Source of the DNA: Blautia sp. SC05B48
GTDB taxonomy: Bacteria; Bacillota; Clostridia; Lachnospirales; Lachnospiraceae
DNA: 64,000 nt
Assembly (NCBI RefSeq): GCF_005848555.1
Contig: NZ_CP040518.1
Location: 3,612,501-3,676,500, forward strand
Direction of reading: 5' to 3'
Below the pieces are notes generated by a model that made no database searches, was not told the DNA's origin, and saw nothing but the letters and a program-made list of their open reading frames with translations. Numbering within the stretch: position 1 is the first letter of the stretch; every line of letters starts with the position of its first letter. This document shows positions 26,807-36,207 of this stretch, in pieces. The translations under genes were made by a program, and so were the position numbers.

Positions 26807-28381
26807 TTACCTTACTCTTTTCATTGTCTGTGCTAAAAGTGCTCTGACGTTTAATTCATTTTCCGGAATATTTTCTACTGCAAATTTATAAGAATATCTG
26901 TAAACCTCTTTGACCGTTATATTTAACTGTTGCGACAATTCTAATGCTATTTTCTCGGCCACCTGTTTACACTTTTTTCTAAAGCTTCCTCTTTCTTCAA
27001 TTTTACTATTATATTGTGTCTGATTAGAGAAATTTGGCAAGGCAGCTTCATATGCTGTAAAATCCAACTGCTCGGCAATTGAATAATCAACCTGTTGATT
27101 ACTGTATTCAGCACGTAACGATTGCAAGAACTGCTGTTTTCTTTCGATATATGTTTTAACCAAAAGCACTTCTGGCGTATACGGCAAAAATTTGAGAAAG
27201 CGACTATGATCATGATAACGCTGTATATCCTCTTGATTTCCATACTGAGGATATGGTATCACATCTGTTTCAACATCTTTATCCATAAATGCGGTAACAA
27301 AAACATTGTCATAGAATACATAGTTATTTGCTTCAACATAAAAATTGATAACGTTTTTATATCCGCCAATTTCAAGAACCCGAATATCAAGATACGCCTG
27401 TTCTGGATAATAGGAAAAATACTTTCTTTTTAGTTCCATAAACAATGCTTTTGCCATATCATCCTCAACTAGAATGACAATATCCGGCATTGTATCCTCT
27501 CGCATACCAATGGCACCAATAGCTTTTGCTGGTGGGCAATGATACATCACGTCTATTTGTCCGCTTTCATTTCCTTCTTCAAGCAAAATCACATCTTTTT
27601 GGCTTCTTATTAAGCTGGCTGAATGTGTCGTAATTAAAATCGTCAGCCCTTTTTCATCTGCCATTTCTTTTAGGCATGAGAGCAATCGAATCTGAGCGGA
27701 TGGATGCAACGCCAACTCAAGTTCATCAATTAATACAAGCGACCCATTAGACACATTATGTATATCATACAAAAGATTCAACAGTACTATTTCGCCAAAG
27801 CTAAAATTTCTTTCCGTATAAAATCTTCCATCTTCTACTGGTATTGCATATGCAATGTTTCTACGTCTAGTATCTACTGCTGATTTACCTCTTCCTCGAT
27901 ATAGCTGTCCCGTTGTAATTCGAATCATTGATGAATACTTGTCTGTTCCAAAAATTTGATTGAGTTTTTCATTTATCCAGTCATCGCCCCGATGATTTTT
28001 TCGTGGTGTAATATCTGTCTGCGTAAAAACACGTTCATCTTTCGTTGTGATGTTTACTACTTGAGGATACCCCATAAGGCTCAGAACATCATTTTGTTTA
28101 TTAGCCTTCCATTTTCCACTACTTCTCTTGGAATATTTAGTGCTTTCTCCATCAACTTCATACTGTATATAACCAGAAAAGAAATCTAACCGATCATTTC
28201 CATTTGATGCAGGGAAACCGGTTCTAAATGCATTGCTATTTTTTATTCTGCTCAAGCAGGTAAATAGTGTCGTTTTTCCGCTTCCATTCTTTCCTGTAAC
28301 AACATAAAGCCCTGGTGTTGGAATGCAAAACTCCATATGTTTAATATTCTTTATGTTATCTATTATAACTTTCTTTGTCAT
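26807..28381 (-). CDS. OLD-like ATPase with TOPRIM domain, 524 aa
   Basis: ABC/SMC-type ATPase: Walker A GKNGSGKTT (30-38), signature-like FSFGE (193-197), Walker B LVLIDE (215-220), and a switch His in TTHSAS (H253). A TOPRIM-like domain follows: ILVEDDMAKALF (E306) and FMDKDVE (D367, D369), the acid pattern that binds metal in OLD nucleases. The last 120 residues are helical and unassigned. Known: OLD-family proteins are ATP-dependent nucleases and several act in phage defence (P2 Old, GajA). It starts 21 bases after the AlbA_2 gene with a GGGAGA site, so the two are one operon. There is no UvrD-like GajB partner. Activity and target are not known. Confidence 0.82.
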   Translation of the reverse strand: MTKKVIIDNIKNIKHMEFCIPTPGLYVVTGKNGSGKTTLFTCLSRIKNSNAFRTGFPASNGNDRLDFFSGYIQYEVDGESTKYSKRSSGKWKANKQNDVLSLMGYPQVVNITTKDERVFTQTDITPRKNHRGDDWINEKLNQIFGTDKYSSMIRITTGQLYRGRGKSAVDTRRRNIAYAIPVEDGRFYTERNFSFGEIVLLNLLYDIHNVSNGSLVLIDELELALHPSAQIRLLSCLKEMADEKGLTILITTHSASLIRSQKDVILLEEGNESGQIDVMYHCPPAKAIGAIGMREDTMPDIVILVEDDMAKALFMELKRKYFSYYPEQAYLDIRVLEIGGYKNVINFYVEANNYVFYDNVFVTAFMDKDVETDVIPYPQYGNQEDIQRYHDHSRFLKFLPYTPEVLLVKTYIERKQQFLQSLRAEYSNQQVDYSIAEQLDFTAYEAALPNFSNQTQYNSKIEERGSFRKKCKQVAEKIALELSQQLNITVKEVYRYSYKFAVENIPENELNVRALLAQTMKRVR

Positions 28382-28402
28382 TCTGTATCTCCCATGATTT
28401 TC

Positions 28403-29566
28403 CTATATTCTTATCCCAAGTGAATACTTTGTCATCCGAATACAGTTTTCTATGCCCTCTTTTACTTGCACATCATCTTGAATATTCCGAATTTCGATTG
28501 GAGTACAAACAATTTGATTACGGTCTACTTTCGTTGGTGCATTTGCTCCATATGCATTTACGGTATAGTTCCATAGGCCTTTGCAGCCAACAATAGTTAC
28601 ACAAACATACATCGCAGTTGAACGGCCTAATTTCTGGTACATTTTCGATGTTCCCTGTATCAATTTTCTGAGTTCAGCTTCGAAGTCAAATATAATCAAA
28701 TATCGTTCCGTTTTTAGTTGCTGGCTTCTTGAATTTTGTTCTCTTATCTCAAAATCCATTTTTAGTTCAACAGCACCAGTGTTAAAAATTTGTAACTGCT
28801 CAAAATTCCGCTGTTCAGAGTAATCAGGAAAATAGACACCATCTACATTTGGAACCGCACGGTCATAGATCATGCCATTAAATAGATCATCAAAATTCAA
28901 TTTTCCTTCTCTGTACAGATCATACATCGGAACGCAATCACTTCTAAATGTGGCTGGAATCACCTGCACAAGTGCAAATGGTTTCTTCATTTCTGTAATA
29001 TGTTCTTCCAGTCGTTCTTTTCTAAAGCTCTTGATATCTTCTGACAGCATTGCAGCGTTTAAGAATCCATTTCGTATCTCTGTATAACTCATTGCCTGCT
29101 TTTTGTTCCCGTGCCTTATGTAGAAATGAAACTGTCCTTCTGGTTCTTCTGTAATATATGGTTTGTACAGTCCTCGTTGAATATGAAGTACCACAATATA
29201 TTTGTCATCTTGTAATGAAATGAACGAAAAGGCCACATCCGGCACAGTTGGGCGAATCGCCTGTAGTTCATTCCGGCGATCCAATTCAAAGCGATCAATA
29301 TTAGGAATCGAAATACCTGCTAATATACTGGCTACTCCAGAAGTTTCTCCGATTCCATAAAAGATGTATCCTCCGTCTGCATTCGCAAAGGAACAAACAT
29401 CATTTCTAAATTCAGCTTGTTTCTCTTTCTTATTGCTTTTATCTATAAGTGGTGCAAAATTCACCTTATAATCAATAAAATTATTCTCTCGATAGGCATC
29501 ATTACTAAGAAGGACCTGAAGATCGTCCGCAGTCCATTCTCCAAATTCTTTATTATTTATCTTCAT
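28403..29566 (-). CDS. AlbA_2 (Schlafen-like) domain protein, 387 aa
   Basis: The N-terminal 150 residues follow the AlbA_2/divergent AAA_4 pattern: ENNFIDYKVNF (27-37), then FRNDVCSFANADGGYIFYGI (about 73-92) and FYIRHGNKKQAMSYTEIRN. That is the fold found in Schlafen nucleases and in many bacterial regulators. The C-terminal 200 residues are not recognised. A strong AGGAGG lies before the ATG. It is the first gene of a two-gene operon with the OLD-like ATPase. Inferred: a nucleic-acid-binding or nuclease component or sensor of a defence pair; a regulator of the ATPase is the alternative. Confidence 0.78.
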   Translation of the reverse strand: MKINNKEFGEWTADDLQVLLSNDAYRENNFIDYKVNFAPLIDKSNKKEKQAEFRNDVCSFANADGGYIFYGIGETSGVASILAGISIPNIDRFELDRRNELQAIRPTVPDVAFSFISLQDDKYIVVLHIQRGLYKPYITEEPEGQFHFYIRHGNKKQAMSYTEIRNGFLNAAMLSEDIKSFRKERLEEHITEMKKPFALVQVIPATFRSDCVPMYDLYREGKLNFDDLFNGMIYDRAVPNVDGVYFPDYSEQRNFEQLQIFNTGAVELKMDFEIREQNSRSQQLKTERYLIIFDFEAELRKLIQGTSKMYQKLGRSTAMYVCVTIVGCKGLWNYTVNAYGANAPTKVDRNQIVCTPIEIRNIQDDVQVKEGIENCIRMTKYSLGIRI

Positions 29567-29671
29567 GTGGTTTATTCCTCCTATCCAGAGTTATTCCTTC
29601 ACATCTCAGCCAGTCATAAGACCGTTGCCTGCTGCTCACCACGGAGAGGTGTGTGAAGATTTGAGCAGCTA

Positions 29672-29693
29672 CCGTGTGAGATCGCTCACACGG
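29672..29693. repeat. Perfect 9-bp hairpin CCGTGTGAG-ATCG-CTCACACGG
   Basis: A strong inverted repeat with a four-base loop in the 135-base gap between the SGNH hydrolase and the AlbA_2 gene. There is no T-run on either side, so it is not a standard terminator. It could be an operator or a RNA element in the leader of the AlbA_2 gene. Confidence 0.6.
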
Positions 29694-29702
29694 CCTAAAT
29701 TG

Positions 29703-30853
29703 TCATTCCCAGCTAAAGCACATTCCTTGGAAACCATCCGCTTGTTCTTTGCTATTGAACACAACCTTGATTTCCTTCTCTACTGTACAGTCATCGCTGA
29801 CTACCAGAATATGTCTCTGTGAGAAGTCATAATCGAATGTTACTGTTGGGGATTCAAACAGCTCTCCATCTACATAGATGTCCGCTTTGTTGTCACCAGA
29901 TTCAAAGGTGTAATCTATACCGAAAACGCCAGATGCTGATGCATTCAGCGTGAAAGTTGTATCATCTACACGTTTAAAATCTTTATCTGCACCATACCAG
30001 ATGAAGTTATCAAACTTATGTACATCAGCATTGATAGCATCAACATTTTCCATCTTTCCGGTAGATGCCGCCACATTTTCGTCAATGACATTCTTTACCG
30101 TTTCGTAGTAGATTTCCTGTCCAGCGTCATTCGGATGAACACCGTCATTTGATAGATCATCATAAGCCTTTCCAGAGTTATTGAACGCTACAATCGTGTC
30201 TGCTACAGGGATTCCATAATGATCACAGATGCTTTGGATTGTGATTATATTGGATGTATAGTCACGCTGTGAGGATTCTAAAATTGAAATAATCGAGCAA
30301 TTCGGGTATTTATTTTTGATGGCTTGTACTATCGCTTCATAATATACGTCCAAGCCTTGTAAGGCATCATTCTGACCATAGCAGATAACTGCCAAGTCGT
30401 AGTCGATGTCATCATCCAGTGCCATTGTCTGGACATAACCAGCATAAGAGGTATTACCTCCCATTGAAACATTTGTTACGGATACAGATGCTTTATTAAC
30501 AGTCCTTAAATATGCTTGTAACTGTTTAAACCACTGCTGCCCATCTGTTTCTGTGCCAGCACCCGCACCGATTGAATCTCCCACAACCAAAACATTAACG
30601 TCAAACCCATCTGATAGCTTCTGATAAAAGCTATCCTCTGCCTTTTTCTGTTTTAATGCGGCTTCTTTCTCCTGCTCTTCCTGATACAGTTTTGCATTCA
30701 ATGCTTGTAATTCTGCCGATTTCTTGTCCTCATCCTTTTTGTTCATCCAAAGGAGAACACCAAGGAGCACAGCGAGCAAAGCTATAATAATCGATAGTAT
30801 TACATTTTTCCGGGATCTACTGCGGTCCCCCCCACACGACGATTATGACTCAT
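29703..30853 (-). CDS. SGNH/GDSL hydrolase with membrane anchor, frame interrupted at a poly-G tract
   Basis: The SGNH domain shows VVGDSIGAG (block I Ser), a Gly block near MGGNTS, GQND (block III Asn) and DGVHPNDAG (block V Asp and His), followed by a beta-rich C-terminal domain. Such enzymes in polysaccharide loci usually remove or transfer acyl groups outside the cell. A perfect GAGGAG site precedes the ATG at 30853, but that frame meets a stop after 17 codons. At 30827-30833 there is a run of seven G (minus strand); eight G would join this start to the main frame, giving a basic start, a membrane helix and the hydrolase. As given, only weak internal starts such as a TTG at 30779 remain. 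It is the last gene of the polysaccharide group. Confidence 0.8.
30827..30833 (-). repeat. Poly-G (G7) homopolymer near the start of the SGNH hydrolase
   Basis: Seven G directly after the sixth codon of the best-supported start. Adding one G restores a single frame with the rest of the gene. Confidence 0.8.
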
Positions 30854-30867
30854 TCTTTTCTCCTCAG

Positions 30868-31263
30868 TTATAGACTTTTCTTAATTTCCGATGAACAAAT
30901 CCCAGGCGTTCTTTTCATGCGTACAACTTCTTTTCCATTTTCTTTGCACCACTCAATAGCTCTTTGAAATCCTGCATGATTTTGATCCTCGCCAACTGCA
31001 AAAACATCAAAATCCAATGTCTTAATAGTCACATCAACATCTGTATAACTTACCACTTCATCAACTACACGTAGCGCACTAACCAATTCTTTTCTCTGTT
31101 CTGTTGTATACATAACTTTAGCATCTGGTTTTGTTTTCAATATATAATCGCCATCCTGAACAGCAACTATCAACCAATCTCCAAGGTTCTTCGCATTTTT
31201 AAACAACCGAAGATGTCCCAGATGAAAATAATCATATACTCCAAATGTTACAACTTTTTTCAT
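30868..31263 (-). CDS. Cytidylyltransferase-like protein (TagD/ECT-type), 131 aa
   Basis: The nucleotidyltransferase fold is shown by GVYDYFHLGHLRLF with the HxGH nucleotide motif and by the C-terminal GICSSEIKKSL (family pattern ISTTxIK). The length of about 130 matches glycerol-3-phosphate or phosphoethanolamine cytidylyltransferases. It would join CTP to a phosphorylated alcohol to make a CDP-activated group. The ATG at 31263 is preferred over one 6 bases earlier since GGAG lies 8 bases before it. It is the second such gene within 2 kb; the other flanks DUF1015 and LicD. The exact substrate cannot be read from the sequence. Confidence 0.88.
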   Translation of the reverse strand: MKKVVTFGVYDYFHLGHLRLFKNAKNLGDWLIVAVQDGDYILKTKPDAKVMYTTEQRKELVSALRVVDEVVSYTDVDVTIKTLDFDVFAVGEDQNHAGFQRAIEWCKENGKEVVRMKRTPGICSSEIKKSL

Positions 31264-31285
31264 TTTCATTCTCCATATATTCTTC

Positions 31286-32509
31286 TTATTTTATTCTTCT
31301 TGCTTCAATATAATATCTTTTTTCCTGAGCATGTCCCATGGAAAACGTTTTTCGTGGTAATGAACCATTTTTTATGATTTCTGAAAATAAATTTTCTTTA
31401 TCGATGGCTGACAATAAAAGCCCTATACAATCGGATTTACAGCTCAATTTCTTTAAAACATCATCATCGTGAATATAATCAATGTCACAATTATTTGTTT
31501 TAACGTAATCATCTAAAAATCTTTGTAAAATGCCGACCGTCAATTCTCCTAGACTTTCATCTAAATACAGTACGCCTTGTTTTTCCTTTGTATAATATTC
31601 CACCTTATGCTTACTGTGTGATACGCATATTGTTTTTATTTTTGTGAGAAAATCACTGATATCTACATTCATTAGCAATCTATGTATAGGTTCAAACTGT
31701 TGTGATTCGTCCTGCAAATTTTCTAGCTCAACCAACGCATATCTTGCCTTTATACTTGTTTCAAAAGCTTTCTTTTGCTGTTCATAGCATTCTTTTGCCG
31801 TAGCAAGCGAATGGTTTCCATCTCCTACAGCAAAGATCATCGGATTTTCATCTAATCCATAATATTTTTCTCTAATATCTTGTAAATACTTTTCTAAAGC
31901 AGTATCAAATATCTCTGCTTTGTCTTTAGATACAAGCCATCCAGTGATGTGTCCTCCATCCTGCATCAAATCGAAATCATATAGTATTTCTAGCTTTTCT
32001 TTAATCGTCTCAATCGATTCCAACAATTGATGCTTTTGATCATCACACAAAAGCAATATATGAGGCAATTCAATGTTCGCATTTTCACGGATCTTGACTC
32101 TTGGCGGTATACGGTCTACCACTGTTTTTTCTGTTGCCCTGATTTTAGATTTTGCGTTTGGTTTATAATCGTAATCTTCCAAATCAATTGCGCCAACTAT
32201 ACCTTTACGAATAGCACCATTTTTTAATTTTCGTTCAACATATATATACGAATCATTATATGTTTCAAAAATATTCCTTTTTAAATAGCTATTCATTGTT
32301 TCATTAATACTAGCTATTTTATCATCATTATTTTCCGACAGTTGTGCTTCCGGTAAAATCAAATTATATGTAGATACTTCATCTCCGACATATTTTTGCA
32401 CATTTTCCCAGTATTCAGGTTGTGATGTGAATTGATCACATGCAACAACTGCCCACTTTCTATAATCTTTAATTTTTGGAAGTAAAATATCCGTTTTTTC
32501 AAATACCAT
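31286..32509 (-). CDS. DUF1015 family protein, 407 aa
   Basis: The DUF1015 pattern is clear: WAVVACDQFTSQPEYW near the start, the central FAVGDGNHSLATAKECYE (about 240-257) and GHAQEKRYYIEARR at the end. Biochemical function is not established. From memory, DUF1015 genes often lie next to serA or serC in Clostridia, hinting at (phospho)serine metabolism; I cannot verify this here. In this locus it sits between two cytidylyltransferases and LicD, so it may help make or activate a phosphorylated side group for the polysaccharide. It begins 5 bases after the upstream gene. Confidence 0.85.
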   Translation of the reverse strand: MVFEKTDILLPKIKDYRKWAVVACDQFTSQPEYWENVQKYVGDEVSTYNLILPEAQLSENNDDKIASINETMNSYLKRNIFETYNDSYIYVERKLKNGAIRKGIVGAIDLEDYDYKPNAKSKIRATEKTVVDRIPPRVKIRENANIELPHILLLCDDQKHQLLESIETIKEKLEILYDFDLMQDGGHITGWLVSKDKAEIFDTALEKYLQDIREKYYGLDENPMIFAVGDGNHSLATAKECYEQQKKAFETSIKARYALVELENLQDESQQFEPIHRLLMNVDISDFLTKIKTICVSHSKHKVEYYTKEKQGVLYLDESLGELTVGILQRFLDDYVKTNNCDIDYIHDDDVLKKLSCKSDCIGLLLSAIDKENLFSEIIKNGSLPRKTFSMGHAQEKRYYIEARRIK

Positions 32510-32514
32510 CTCGA

Positions 32515-32949
32515 TTATACTTTCTGTTCTTTCATTTTTTCTTTAATTTCTGTAGTGCTTATTCCATGCGTATATGGCAAATACTCAATTGAGGCCCCAT
32601 ACTCTGCAAACTGCTTTTCTGTACGCATATAACGCTCAGATCCCTTCCAGTCATCTCCAGAGAACAGAACATCAAATCCAAATTTCTTTAGCGCCAACAT
32701 TTTGTCATCGGTTTCTTCAATCGTTACCAACTCGGCTCTGTCTACAACTTTTAGAGCATTCAAAATTCGCACTCTTTGATCTTCTGGGTAAACAGGCTGC
32801 TTTTTCTTGATTTCAGTAACATACTTATCATCACAGACACCAACAATAAGAATATCGCACATTTCTTTGCATCTTTCCAAAAGGTTCAGATGTCCCACAT
32901 GGAAAAGATCAAATACTCCACATGTATATCCAATATGATACTTCTTCAT
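32515..32949 (-). CDS. Cytidylyltransferase (glycerol-3-phosphate or related), 144 aa
   Basis: Shows GVFDLFHVGHLNLLE with HxGH and HGISTTEIKEKM at the C-terminus, the two nucleotide-binding motifs of the TagD family; SGDDWKGS is also typical. A GGAGG site lies before the ATG. Adjacent to LicD, it probably supplies the CDP-linked group that LicD transfers. It differs clearly from the second cytidylyltransferase at 30868, so the two may use different phospho-alcohols. Confidence 0.9.
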   Translation of the reverse strand: MKKYHIGYTCGVFDLFHVGHLNLLERCKEMCDILIVGVCDDKYVTEIKKKQPVYPEDQRVRILNALKVVDRAELVTIEETDDKMLALKKFGFDVLFSGDDWKGSERYMRTEKQFAEYGASIEYLPYTHGISTTEIKEKMKEQKV

Positions 32950-32964
32950 TTAATATTTCCTCCT

Positions 32965-33795
32965 TTATAACTTCAACTCAATAATCTGGTGCTGATTTCC
33001 GCGTTTTTCTATCGGTGGAAGTTGCATATAGTCACCATAAGCCGTACGCAAATACAGGTCAGAATCCTCTGGAACAGAAAATTCTGTATTCTCAAATATC
33101 GCTATGCTCAATTTATCAAAACATTTCGTAGGAATAATCCACTTTCCGTATGGTGTTGCCCCAGTTGCTTCATAATAATATTTCGTTTTCTGATCATTAT
33201 ATTTTCTATTTATAGCATCAGCATTTTTTATCAAAGTATTTCTATTTTGAGTCAGCGAAAAAGCAATATAAGGGAGATACTTTATTTTTCCGAATATGCG
33301 TTTCCATAATTTTTTGTGTCTAACCCATGGTTTGACGTGATTTTTCATTTGCAACGCATATCGATAAAGCATCACCCGTCTACCATGGCTATATCTGTCA
33401 GACTCAGAATCCGGATATACATCATATGGAAACACATCAACAAATAACTCATTATGTGCTCCACTATTTTGTGAAACATTTTCTATATATACTGTTCCAA
33501 GTTTTCTCACTTTTGCATACGCATGTGGATAATTTTCATCACTTTTCCATGTTTGCAAAAAATAGTTTTTGCCTAGCTTTTCGGGTGCAATTTGAAGGAA
33601 CTTTTCATACTCATCTCGAAGCATGCCAATATCCATATCATCATCCCAAGGAATAAAACCTTTATGTCGAACTGCACCAAGCAATGTTCCTGAATCCAAA
33701 AAGTACTTGATGTTATTTTCATCACATACTCGCTTTATTTCTTTTGCAATCTCCAGCTGTGCGAGTTGAACCTTTCGCAAAGTCTCATTATCCAT
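32965..33795 (-). CDS. LicD family phosphotransferase, 276 aa
   Basis: The LicD core is SGTLLGAVRHKGFIPWDDDMDI (about residues 35-56), with the DDD metal-binding cluster of this nucleotidyltransferase-fold family. Known: LicD proteins move phosphocholine or similar groups from CDP donors to surface sugars. The neighbouring cytidylyltransferase fits as donor synthesis. No LicA/LicC choline pathway is present, so choline is unlikely. It lies 20 bases after the family 2 glycosyltransferase. Confidence 0.93.
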   Translation of the reverse strand: MDNETLRKVQLAQLEIAKEIKRVCDENNIKYFLDSGTLLGAVRHKGFIPWDDDMDIGMLRDEYEKFLQIAPEKLGKNYFLQTWKSDENYPHAYAKVRKLGTVYIENVSQNSGAHNELFVDVFPYDVYPDSESDRYSHGRRVMLYRYALQMKNHVKPWVRHKKLWKRIFGKIKYLPYIAFSLTQNRNTLIKNADAINRKYNDQKTKYYYEATGATPYGKWIIPTKCFDKLSIAIFENTEFSVPEDSDLYLRTAYGDYMQLPPIEKRGNQHQIIELKL

Positions 33796-33815
33796 TTTTA
33801 CTTTACTCCTCTATA

Positions 33816-34745
33816 TTATTTTCTATAAACAAAATACAAGTCACCCAAACATCCTCTCGCCGAGTTATAAAAAGCACGATATTTGCTTGCAAGTTTTATC
33901 CATAACGCAATATTGCCTGTCTCAAAGAAACGCCTTCTTAGTTCAAGGAACTCAATTCCTTTTTTCAGCATTTCTTTGTCATTCTCTGATGTTACTCGTT
34001 CTAAACCCATCTCATGAAAACGAATATAATCATCAAAAGTTTGAATTCTACTTTCCTTGGTTCTATTCTCTTCACTTGTTGCATTGTCACCATGTCTACG
34101 GAATTCTATTACTGGGTAATTGAACAATCCTAAAGCATGATCCATCCTTGCAAAACGCCATAGTATTGCGTCATGTGGGTATTTCGTATTCCATTTATCC
34201 TTAATCGAGTTGTAAAACGTTTTTGTGAAGCAGAATACACATCCTGGACGATTGATATATGGCCATTTTGGGTCAATTCCCAAAAGATCTATACTTTCGT
34301 CTTTTTTCATTTTTTTACTGTTAGACGCGTACAGCTTACTCCCGCTTCCGTTATCTTTTTCTGAGAAAAAAGTATTATAATTAGCGGCGAGCAATTCAAT
34401 TTTAGGATTGTTTTCCATGCACCCTACCATCTTTTCAACTTTATCAGGATGCCAAATATCATCTTGATCGCACGGAAAAATGTAACCGCCAGTTGCTAAA
34501 TCAAAACCACTCTTAAAGTTTTTCTTCCATCCCTGGTTCAGCTCATTCTGAACCAAGTTCCACCCTTTCAGATTGTACTCTTTTATATAAGCACTCACTA
34601 AATCTGGTGTATGATCTGTGGAACAATCATCCATAATAATTACTTCATCAATTGGCATTGTCTGCTCTCGCAAAGAATCCATTTGTTCCCGCAAATATTT
34701 TTGCCCATTATAAGTCGTCATAACGACAGACACTCTCTTATCCAT
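33816..34745 (-). CDS. Glycosyltransferase family 2, 309 aa
   Basis: GT-A fold: VSVVMTTYNGQKYLREQMDS at the start, IIMDDCSTDHT, and the DxD-type FPCDQDDIW (about 92-100). The overall type resembles rhamnosyl- or galactosyltransferases of capsule loci; the added sugar is not known. No membrane helix, so it acts at the inner face of the membrane. It overlaps the flippase gene by 8 bases. Confidence 0.93.
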   Translation of the reverse strand: MDKRVSVVMTTYNGQKYLREQMDSLREQTMPIDEVIIMDDCSTDHTPDLVSAYIKEYNLKGWNLVQNELNQGWKKNFKSGFDLATGGYIFPCDQDDIWHPDKVEKMVGCMENNPKIELLAANYNTFFSEKDNGSGSKLYASNSKKMKKDESIDLLGIDPKWPYINRPGCVFCFTKTFYNSIKDKWNTKYPHDAILWRFARMDHALGLFNYPVIEFRRHGDNATSEENRTKESRIQTFDDYIRFHEMGLERVTSENDKEMLKKGIEFLELRRRFFETGNIALWIKLASKYRAFYNSARGCLGDLYFVYRK

Positions 34746-36192
34746 TGCTCTTCCTCATTCTCTTCTTTATAACATCCATGGCGGCAGTGGCATATGGATT
34801 TCTCATAACAATCAAAGTTATCACATACACCAAAGCAGAAAGTACAACAGCGCAGGCCATCTTCATCAAGCTGTTATGGAAGAAGCCATTACATAGCAAA
34901 CATGTAATTCCGATAAACGCACTGCCACAAATGCATGAAACAATTGGTTTCACTTCCAAGGTTCTCCAATCAAAAAACGCCTTTGAAAAGCACATCTGCA
35001 TCATACAGTTCACCAACTCAGCTATTACTGTTGTAACTGCTGCGCCAATCATTCCAAGCGTAGGCATTAAAACGAAATTCAGTCCAACATTTACAATTGC
35101 TGAAACCACTGTTGCTTTAAGGCAAAGCTTTTCCTGGCGATTAACAATCAGAACACAGTTTGTAAACAGTGACGCATATATGGCAAATAAGGTCGCAACG
35201 CTCAGAACTTTCAATACTGCATCACCAGCGATATACTGTTCTCCTCCTGCAATCAAAATCATAGAATCGCTCATAAAGAACATTCCAACTACAATTGGAA
35301 GCAACACAATATTCAACGCAGAAAAAATCCGATTCAAAAACGTTTTATACTCAAGTGGCTTGTTCTTTATGATATATGCAATTCTCGGCACTGAAACAAC
35401 GATCACCGCATTGATAAGTTGCTTCAACAAATTATAAATTTTAGATGCGAAGCTGTAGACGCCAACTTGTGCATCCGATTCAAAAAAGCCAAGCATAGTA
35501 ATATCCGAATTGACATAAATTGAGATGGCAATTGAATTCACAAATAAAATCAGCAATGACACAAGATGCCTTTTCAAGTCCATATCAAACGTAAAGCGAA
35601 TCTTCGCATACTTACGGACATAAAATACATTAATCAGGTTTCCGCCATTAGTTGCTAAAACCGAGATAATGCAATATGGAATAATATCCTCTGGCTTCCT
35701 TACGAAAACGAACATTGCAATGAGGCACACACATTGAACTGCAATGTACCGCACTGTAATATAAAAGTAATCTTCAAAGATGCCATTTACCCAGTCTGTA
35801 CCAATTACAGCCATAATGATTGCTGTACTCTGGATAAAAATATAGGCTTTGTATCCCGAAAATTTTGGCAGGCAAAATACCATTATGCTGAGCAACAGCA
35901 ATGAAATTGCTGCTGAACATACGTTAATGGAAAACACCTGTGAGCAAAACTTATCTACTTCTTTTTGGTCATCGCGTACTTTTGCACCTTCCCGAATCGC
36001 ATAAGTATATATTCCAAGGGCTGCCAGCAGTATGAAATAATTCGTCACAGAATATGAAAAGCTGTATTTTCCATAACCATCATTTCCTAACACTCTTGAT
36101 ATATACGGAAATGTGATCAGTGGAAATATGATAGAACAGCATTGCTTAATTCCATTTAATACAGCATTTAATCCTAACGATTTTTGTTTCAT
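34738..36192 (-). CDS. Oligosaccharide flippase (Wzx-like), 484 aa
   Basis: About 14 membrane segments over the full length; the N-terminal FPLITFPYISRVLGNDGYGKY pattern is the usual start of RfbX/Wzx flippases of the MATE-like MVF family. It moves lipid-linked repeat units across the membrane before polymerisation. Genes on either side (glycosyltransferase, polymerase-like protein) agree with a Wzx/Wzy pathway. Wzz-type length control and the priming transferase are not in the window. Confidence 0.93.
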   Translation of the reverse strand: MKQKSLGLNAVLNGIKQCCSIIFPLITFPYISRVLGNDGYGKYSFSYSVTNYFILLAALGIYTYAIREGAKVRDDQKEVDKFCSQVFSINVCSAAISLLLLSIMVFCLPKFSGYKAYIFIQSTAIIMAVIGTDWVNGIFEDYFYITVRYIAVQCVCLIAMFVFVRKPEDIIPYCIISVLATNGGNLINVFYVRKYAKIRFTFDMDLKRHLVSLLILFVNSIAISIYVNSDITMLGFFESDAQVGVYSFASKIYNLLKQLINAVIVVSVPRIAYIIKNKPLEYKTFLNRIFSALNIVLLPIVVGMFFMSDSMILIAGGEQYIAGDAVLKVLSVATLFAIYASLFTNCVLIVNRQEKLCLKATVVSAIVNVGLNFVLMPTLGMIGAAVTTVIAELVNCMMQMCFSKAFFDWRTLEVKPIVSCICGSAFIGITCLLCNGFFHNSLMKMACAVVLSALVYVITLIVMRNPYATAAMDVIKKRMRKSNG

Positions 36193-36207
36193 ACCACTTT
36201 GCCTTTC

